Positions 57,198 to 64,000 of a DNA stretch of 64,000 nt are shown one piece after another (the stretch's first letter is position 1; every line of letters begins with the position of its first letter). The translations under genes and the position numbers were made by a program. The notes beneath the pieces are model-generated. The model was not told the DNA's origin and did no database searches. It was given only the letters and a program-made list of their open reading frames with translations. Source of the DNA: Hippopus hippopus (Eukaryota; Mollusca; Bivalvia; Cardiida; Cardiidae); the NCBI GenBank assembly GCA_946811185.2, contig OX328111.1, positions 44,380,388-44,444,387 of the forward strand, read 5' to 3'.

Positions 57198-58259
57198 GTA
57201 AGTCAAAGCTCTTCCCGTCTGTCTGTCTGTCTGTCTGTCTTTTTGCATGTCTCTTCTTCCCATTTTCTTCTTGTCTGTGTGCCTGTCCCTCTCTGTATTT
57301 CTGTCCGTCAGCATTTCTGCCTGTCTTTTTTTCTGTCCGTTTGTTTCTTTCGCCTGCCTGTCTTTTTCTTTTTTATCTGTATTTCTTTTTATGTTTGTCT
57401 ATTTTCCTGTTTCTGTTTGTTTTGTCCGTCTGTTCATCTTTGTTCGTCTCTGTCTCTCTCTCTCTCTCAAGCATATTAACCCATCCCGAAACAGAGAAAA
57501 TTACAAAACATATATCAAAGGAATAACAGAAAATTGAATCATAGTAAATATTCATAATTGCTCTCTTTGTATTCATAAATTTAATTTGATATACGAGTAG
57601 AGCTATATCTTTTTCTGACCTGTGTTAGGGTTTTTGCTAAATTCACAATGCCTTTCCTGAAAAAAAAGACTCCAGAAAATATCGAATTTTGCTCTCGTTG
57701 TTAATATTCTTAGACCATACTTCTGTTACTAATACTTGGGTAAAGTATACTGTCAGTTGTCGTGCGAACAATCGGGGCCCAACAATACTCAGAAACATTC
57801 TTGGTCCCATGGTAGTATCATTCCAAATCCATTGGTTTTCGAGTTCACATTAGGACATGTGAACTCCCTACTTATGAACATGAAGATAAATTTTTTACCT
57901 TAAAGTAAAACCTTAAATTGAACTCTCTGAGGTGAACAAAGACATTTCTTCTAATAAAATGGAACATATTGCCCAAAAAACAGTACTTGACCTTCAAGTT
58001 TGACCTTGACACTGGACCTTCACAACTAAATGTTTTAAATGGCAAATCTGCTCATGAGGGAAAAAATGTGTCATTTCACTTTTAAATTTATCGATAAATG
58101 TTGTACAAAAAGACATAGACAAGCTCTGATTACGACGATTTTATTTACATATCAGCTGCCTGTGTACCTACACATTCTCCAACAATATTCTTCTGAATCT
58201 ACCGGCTGCTTTCCCACATAGCCCTTGTCGAAACAATTATCAGTGGTGAGAGATATCAA

Positions 58260-58995
58260 TCCAGTCGCAATGACTATCATCAATCCTCGGAAAGAAATTG
58301 GCCGAGCTGGAGATTCGAACCATCGACCCCTTATTCAGAAGTCCTGAACGCTACAAACTGTGCTACTGGGGCTCAGCTGAGTGACGGTTCGGAAAAAAAA
58401 TCGGATGGATACATGCACAAACACCAAGCTTTGAACGGCTGATAAATATTTCGGGAGAAGGAGAAAATGCTGGTTAACGACATTTTAATTTTGTCCTATA
58501 TCCTGCAAAAAGGACATGGAAGGGTTTCGAAAGATATGGGATGAACCATTTAAGCGCCACAGGCGAAAACGTGGGATTTTCAGGACAGCATACAGCATGC
58601 ACAGAAGGTGCAGTTAGATCTTTGATTGTTACCGTCGCTTGCTGAGTCAAGGCTGTGAGAAAGAACTGTGTCTAAGTTTCAGTGGGTTTATGTTTGAAGC
58701 CTTCGACAGAGGCCGAGTTTATACATCTTGTGCTAAATGAATGAGCCATGCTCTTACAAAAAGGTAGGGAGGGGGGCTTAATACATCTCCGTGATGCATG
58801 ATAAGAAGCGAGTCATCACAGAATCGTGGGTCCATAAGATCCTTTTTGTTCAACAGCTGACTGGATCTTGAGGTAGAATGATCCTTTGCCATGCAGAAAA
58901 TTAATCAATGGCAAAAAGGTTCGACCTATGTCAGCATGCACGGAATGCGCAGGCTGACATGGATGGATACTTTAAAATTTGGCAGAGGCATGCAA
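58260..58995. repeat. Intronic SINE fragment and P3 copy
   Basis: A minus-strand tRNA-like stretch near 58305-58375 and a P3 fold-back copy at 58742-58995, both within the first intron of the Cys-rich gene. Confidence 0.6.
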
Positions 58996-59251
58996 CATGA
59001 CTCATTTATATACTTCTTATAATGATGTATGCTAATATCGAAGGCTAGCTGAGGATAAAACCGACCAATGATTGCTACAAAACCTCTAGCTTCGCGGTGG
59101 AGGTTGTTTGCAGTTGGTCGTTTCTTTTTGTTAACATGTGATCATTTTTTCCGTGTCATTCCATTAATCAGAATAATGCTAACTTGTTGATATATTCTTT
59201 CTTACTTAGGACAATCTGACATTTTGTATGTGTTTTTTATTTAATTTTCAG

Positions 59252-59395
59252 TGGCTAAAAAGCCGGAACGATGCCCAAGAGTCCAATCCCTGTACTGCTC
59301 TGATAAGCAGAATAGACCAAACTGCAGGTTTCAGGCCTACATCGAACTTAAAAATGGAAAGAGATGCCCCGCGTGTAAAATCTGCAGTCCACCTG
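59252..59395 (+). CDS. Secreted Cys-rich protein, exon 2 (repeat 1)
   Basis: Acceptor TTAATTTTCAG and donor CACCTG/GTATAA, phase 1 to phase 1. It encodes a six-Cys module from CPRVQSLYC through RPNCRF to NGKRCPACKIC. With exons 1 and 3 the protein is about 115 aa. The spacing resembles small antistasin-like or protease-inhibitor modules, but I cannot assign it. Confidence 0.66.
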
Positions 59396-59460
59396 GTATA
59401 AATAATTTTAGTATCATTTTGCTTTATTACTGTAATTGTTTCAAACATAGCAAGGTTTAG

Positions 59461-59672
59461 TAACAGAGCAAACAAACATTGTATCAAAGTAATGTCGTTA
59501 TATCAAGAGCAAACAGCCCTGTATCAAAGTAATGTTGTTATATCGAGAGCGAACGAACCCTGTATCAAAGTAATGTCCTTATAGTGTGAGTAAACACTCC
59601 CTGTATCAAAGAAAGTCGTTATAGAGAAAGCAAATGAACCCTATTATGAAAGTAATGGCGTTATAACAAGTC
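59461..59672. repeat. About 45-bp tandem repeat in intron
   Basis: Four to five imperfect units of CCTGTATCAAAGTAATG, TTATAT and GAGCAAAC, within intron 2. Confidence 0.75.
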
Positions 59673-59744
59673 ATGTCTGTACTTAAACATTGTTGTCTAT
59701 CTGTTTAAATATTAACCTTTTTTACCACCGAAGGCAAAACGGGG

Positions 59745-59825
59745 GCTTTTGCGGACGGTTCACATAACGGCCAGACTGCACATAAAGTGCATTCTGATCT
59801 TAGATCTAAAGCATTCGCTTATTTA
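59745..59825. repeat. P1 palindrome copy (diverged)
   Basis: GCGGACGGTTCACATAACGG mirrored by TGATCTTAGATCTAAAGC. Confidence 0.55.
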
Positions 59826-59999
59826 GTCATGTCTATAGGATGAAAATCTGAATGTCAGTGGATTCTATTTTCAACTGTTGATAGAAGTCGAGTTTATATA
59901 TTATCCGCTGAAAGAGTTAAAAATGGTTGTTTCATTCTTCGACTGTATATAACCTGTGACAAAATGTGTTGCACTAACGAGATCTGACTTTACTTTTAG

Positions 60000-60160
60000 A
60001 GCCTGGCCGACCCCCGAACAAGTGTCCACTGTTTGCCTGTCCATTGTGGCTCCACCCACCAGGTTGTGAACCCAAGCCGTACAAACAAAAGTTCCAACTA
60101 AAGAACGGGAAGATATGCACAGCGTGTGATACTTTTGTCTGCCCTCGTGGCAAGCCGTAG
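60000..60160 (+). CDS. Secreted Cys-rich protein, exon 3 (repeat 2, stop)
   Basis: Acceptor TTTACTTTTAG. It encodes a second Cys module, CPLFACPLW...GCEPKP...NGKICTACDTFVC, and ends in GKP before TAG at 60158-60160. The two modules share NGK(R/I)C-x-AC-x-C/FVC, so the gene arose by exon duplication. A (CA)n tract of about 54 bp follows the stop at about 60190-60243. Confidence 0.66.
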
Positions 60161-60185
60161 TGGTCTATTTCTGTTCTTCCGACTG

Positions 60186-60245
<60 letters not shown>

Positions 60246-60261
60246 TTAATATTTTTTAGCC

Positions 60262-60512
60262 TTGCTCCGGCAGAAGACGGTTTCATCCATCTCCGGGTTT
60301 AATTATACCACAAAAGTCAACACAAAATTATGGAGCAATTAAATCCATTTTGTTGAACAACTGAATTAATCATTAGGTAGACTGATTCTTGAACATGCAG
60401 AAAATTGACCATTAGCAAAATGTTTTGACCCAGGTAAGCCTGTACGGACTGCACTTGCTTTCCTAGGTCGATACTTCTTTGTAGGTGCATTAAATCCGCT
60501 TCTGATGGAGCA
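60262..60512. repeat. P3 copy (diverged)
   Basis: Starts CCTTGCTCCGGCAGAAGACG and ends GATGGAGCACGGCTC. 60513-60785 contains a decayed P2-like palindrome near 60620-60690. Confidence 0.6.
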
Positions 60513-60787
60513 CGGCTCGTTTTTATTTATTTACTTATTTCTTTACAAAACAACCCCGTAATTTTTTAGACACTAAGGAAGACGACCTTTGAAACTGTCA
60601 CAAGAATTGCCGTTAAACTGACAGAAAATGGTGCTGGAAAAATAACAGAAAAATCTTGGTTACTAACTTTGTCATTTTTTCACACTCTTCTTCCAACCTT
60701 TCCTCATCAGGGTCGAAAAATCGCTGGATCGTTTAGTTAATATTTGAAAGATAATAATAAATAAAACTATCGAAAAGCAGAGTCATT

Positions 60788-61015
60788 TTATGTTCGCTGA
60801 TTGAATGTACACTGCCACCCCCACCCGTGTCCCCCATAATTCCTACAAGTGGGCCAAGAGGTCAAGACACATTCTAACTGTTTTCCAGTACCGTCAGCAC
60901 TTTGATTTGGTCCTATCTCAAACCGTGCGCGGTAGTATATAGTGTAAGGGCCATAGTCTGTCACTTTGTAATGGTTGACCCTTTCGACGAAAACAATAAC
61001 TTTTGCGGACGGCAC
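60788..61015 (-). CDS. Unassigned open frame, possible terminal exon
   Basis: The minus-strand frame includes YGPYTIYYRARFEIGPNQ, then CVLTSWPTCRNYGGHGWGWQ and CTF near the stop. Three Cys and many aromatic residues look like a folded extracellular module rather than random DNA. No convincing acceptor site, start or signal peptide was found, and its 5' end overlaps a P1 palindrome. I do not recognise the family. Confidence 0.25.
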   Translation of the reverse strand: MPSAKVIVFVERVNHYKVTDYGPYTIYYRARFEIGPNQSADGTGKQLECVLTSWPTCRNYGGHGWGWQCTFNQRT

Positions 61016-61072
61016 AGATCAAGATCAGACTGCACGTTCTGTGCAGTCTGATCTTCGATCTATACCGTCCGC
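61003..61072. repeat. P1 palindrome copy
   Basis: GCGGACGGCACAGATCAAGA mirrored around GCACGTTCTGTGC. Confidence 0.75.
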
Positions 61073-61379
61073 TTGTGTAGTCAAGCCTATACAATCAAAA
61101 TCTTTGTAAGTTTCAGTGGATTGTATTTAGAGCCGTCGAAAGAGGTCGAGTTTATTTATTGGGCGCCGAAAGAGTTTTATAGCCAAACGGCTTTTCAGCA
61201 CAAATATATGAGATAAAACTTCAACAAATCTCTGGAACGATAAACTACATATTTAAATATACATAATAATTCCATAATTAATAATAACTTCTCTATGATG
61301 TTGTTTTGGAGTTTTTGTTTGTATTCATGTGACAATACCGAAGTTTAAATACGAGTATACTGAAGTATTTCACAACTAA

Positions 61380-61381
61380 AT

Positions 61382-61422
<41 letters not shown>

Positions 61423-61715
61423 ATGGTGTTTAACGCCGTTTTCAACATTATTTCAGTTATATCGCGGAGGCCAGTGCACCTATCCATGCTTTCCTGGAGT
61501 TTCTTTTACCAGTACTCCGCACAATATTCTTTCCAAGCCACTTGCTGCTTTACCACATAACCATCGTAAAAAAAAAAAGTCAGCGGTGAGAAAGGAATGA
61601 ATCCTGTCTCGATGACTATCATCAACCCTCGGAAAGAAATTGGCCGAGCCGGGGATCGAACCGGTGACCCCTTGTTCTTGAGTCCTGTACACTACCGACT
61701 GCGCTCCCGGGGCTC
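61380..61715 (-). repeat. SINE with tRNA-like head and (AATC)n tail
   Basis: Minus strand: a tRNA-like head at about 61640-61712 (B-box-like GGTTCGATCCCC), a body through 61430 and a tail of GATT units on the plus strand at 61382-61420. A complete example of the window's main SINE family. Confidence 0.72.
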
Positions 61716-61799
61716 TGCAAACAAGTAAATAAATAAGGTAGCTTTTTCAAAGGCTACTAAAACACTTTTACTGCAAGATGAAGAACCACTTCTGGTCAT

Positions 61800-62128
61800 A
61801 ATCTAGAATAAAGTAATGGACAATGTAGATCAGAGATCAGACTGCACGTTCTGACACAATATTTTACGATTTACTATACCCTGTCTGTCGAAAGATTAGG
61901 AATTAGATTTAATTGACTTGGGTACGTTTCGACGTCCCATACACCAAGATACATACAGTCTGATCTTAGTCTTTACTGTCTGCTAAAACATTAATCATAG
62001 CCTTGAGTACTTTTAGAATACACTACCGACGTTTCTTTCAACAAAAATGCGAACTTGCAGAAATTCCTAATCTAGATCTGTATTCATCAACATTTATTAA
62101 CAACACTCTTAGTCATATTTTGAAGATT

Positions 62129-62167
<39 letters not shown>

Positions 62168-63070
62168 TCTATTTAGCCAGTCATATTTTGTGTTACTTTC
62201 TAAATCCAGAGTAAGACTAAGAATGCTCCTAGTAATGGTTGCTGAACACGGACCTAGGACCAGAAAGTTACATGCATTGAATAGCTGGGTTTTTTTTTTT
62301 GAGTATCTAAAAATTCTTACCCATAAACACTATTTGGCAGAAAGAGGGACACACATTAAAGCAAAAAATCTATTTTTTCAATATGTTTTTCTAAACAATA
62401 TGACAACGAAAAAAAACCTTAAATCTGTACACTGTCTGCAAAAGAAACATAAGAGTATCAGAACAGTTGTGAAAAGAATTTTAGTTTGCCTTGTGCATCT
62501 ACATTTACATGATGCATTATGCTAAAATAAAACTTGGAAAGAAATACTGACCACGTGATTAATATTAAACAATGAATAAACAAAATTGGTAATATATATC
62601 CGATATTAATGGTAACAAAATAGAATTGACGTAAATTGTTTCTCATTTTCAAAGATAATGAAAAAAGTTTATCATTATAGTGCTTCTTTTATGTATAAAG
62701 AAGCTGATTAGTTTAGTATACACCTGAAGGGTCTTAATACGTCCTTAGTCCTATTTTCATTAATTTCTAAATTTGAAAGTAACACAATTTCTCCCTGGCT
62801 AAACCGGTATTACTATCTAAATCCAGAATCAGACAAAAAATGTTCTGAAGATGGTTAGTGAATACAGACCTAGGAATTCGTCGAAGGTCTGTCCGTTTCT
62901 GTCTCTCTCTCTTTTTTTAATCCATCCGTCCGCTAAAGATATCTTGGGTGGCAAACTTTCTGAAATGTTTTACAATTCCTTCCAATCGGAGTTTCTTTAA
63001 CCCTCAAGCAATCATGTGATTTATCGAACTCGAGGTAAAAGATCTGTGCAGTCTGATCTTGATCTATGCC
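61800..63070. other. Host DNA with scattered repeat fragments
   Basis: A split P1 element (61813-61860 and 61950-61985), an (ATTT)n tract at about 62130-62176 and a half P1 at 63040-63075. Short open frames have no recognisable product. Confidence 0.5.
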
Positions 63071-63109
63071 ATCTGCAACATCCCCTGATTTCACCTTTGA
63101 TCCTTACAG

Positions 63110-64000
63110 GGTAAACTGGTTACCAGCATTTCCGCCTTTTCCCACAATGTCTCAAAAAGCTGAATGCCTCAGGGTCACGCAAACGCTTGATTAGTAAAGG
63201 GTTATACTGCATTAATGTGCATGTCGTTTGAATAGGTTTGATCAATTTGTTGCACAAAAAGGCTGACAAATTCCGAGAATATTGTCAGGTGCAATGAGTA
63301 CCATTCGATATTTACCTGCCTATGAACTCAAAGCGCGGCTTGGGGCTATTTTGGGCAGTGTATACCAAGATCAGTTTGTCAGACAATGCTGTCTGATCTG
63401 AATCTACACTGTCTGACGTGTTATTTTATCTCTACCAAATTTCATCGTTCGCAAACCAAACACAATGGAAATTTATATTTACACTATTTTTGCTTCTTTT
63501 TACCGTATGAGCTTGTCCTTAGATATTCGTTTTTATTTTTACCCAGCCATATACGCAGTATTTCTATGAAATACCAACTTATCATTTATCATCGGAAAGA
63601 AATATGCTGGGCTGGGGATCAGCGACCTCCTGTTCTCAAGTCCTGTAAGCTGTCGACTGCACTACCGAGCCTCAGCACCAAGATAAGAGCCATGCTCTGG
63701 CAAAAGGAGACTTAATGCATCTCCGTGATTCATGATACCAAGCAAGTCATCACATAACTATAGATACATAAAAATCTATTTCGTATAACAACCGACTGAA
63801 TTATGACGTATACTAGTCTTTTGACATGCAGAAAATTGACCAACAGCGAAACGCTGACCTGGGTCGTTACTGTTTTACAAATGCATTAAACCCCCTTCTT
63901 TACAGAGCATGAATCAACTGCTTTCAGTATGGTCGAGTTTACCGTTAACCTGCTAAATAAGTGAATTGAAACTTTCAAGCCGATGGTAAAAACCAATATT
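63110..64000. repeat. P2, P1, SINE and P3 fragments to window end
   Basis: A half P2 at 63115-63150, a P1 palindrome at 63353-63415, a minus-strand tRNA-like stretch near 63600-63675, a P3 copy at 63689-63913 and the start of another P1 MITE at about 63945-64000, cut by the window edge. Confidence 0.6.

Noticed and set aside
57220..57526. Long Cys/Ser/Phe-rich frame downstream of the signal-peptide exon
   Set aside because: It is TCTG/TCTC microsatellite DNA inside an intron; a good donor site ends the exon at 57197.

Overview
The window looks like nuclear DNA of an invertebrate animal, most likely a bivalve mollusc. It is A/T-rich and packed with tRNA-derived SINE-like repeats, several families of palindromic or fold-back repeats, microsatellites, and small intron-containing host genes (a C-type lectin, a PAN/apple-like secreted protein, a Cys-rich secreted protein). 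Nothing bacterial is present. The species call is inference.

Two large virus-like transposons of the Polinton/Maverick (adintovirus-related) class dominate. Element 1 spans 4026-18861 and element 2 spans 29754-46813. Each begins with AGTAGTA, has inverted terminal repeats, and is flanked by an exact 6-bp target duplication (CACATC for element 1, AGCGGA for element 2). Element 1 sits inside a copy of a dispersed fold-back repeat, so its empty site can be read from sister copies in the same window. Element 2 carries the capsid cassette on the minus strand: adenain-type protease, a short Cys protein, double-jelly-roll type major capsid, a basic pX-like protein, minor capsid/penton, a membrane protein, DDE integrase with chromodomain, accessory proteins and the packaging ATPase. 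Its DNA polymerase is reduced to two end fragments and several other genes carry one in-frame stop each. Element 1 has an intact protein-primed DNA polymerase of about 1349 aa but no capsid cassette. The cassette in element 2 is bounded by a 28-bp direct repeat, and element 1 has a single fused copy at that place, so it is a simple deletion derivative. Together the two copies hold one nearly complete gene set.

The ends of both elements carry a second gene set: short intronless genes (Cys-terminal proteins, coiled-coil proteins, a zinc protein, a 46-aa membrane peptide). Most are driven by a repeated promoter block (CCAAT-type ATTGG, CRE TGACGTCA, often AP-1 TGAGTCA, then TATA). About 25-55 nt after their stop codons lies a 6-bp stem with a TTTC loop followed by AACC(A), for example AGCTCTTTTCAGAGCT. 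This closely resembles the 3' processing stem-loop of replication-dependent histone mRNAs, and a purine-rich CGAAAG block follows where the U7 target lies in histone genes. The polymerase, 218-aa and protease genes instead end in A/T-rich DNA with AATAAA. I consider this apparent histone-mRNA mimicry by a Polinton the most interesting signal in the window.

Layout: 1-1843, a 52-bp satellite carrying a pol III A-box; 1844-4025, SINEs and palindromic repeats; 4026-18861, element 1; 18868-29753, repeats, a mariner relic, a minisatellite-ended fold-back element and two C-type lectin exons; 29754-46813, element 2; 46820-64000, repeat-rich host DNA with two short secreted-protein genes.
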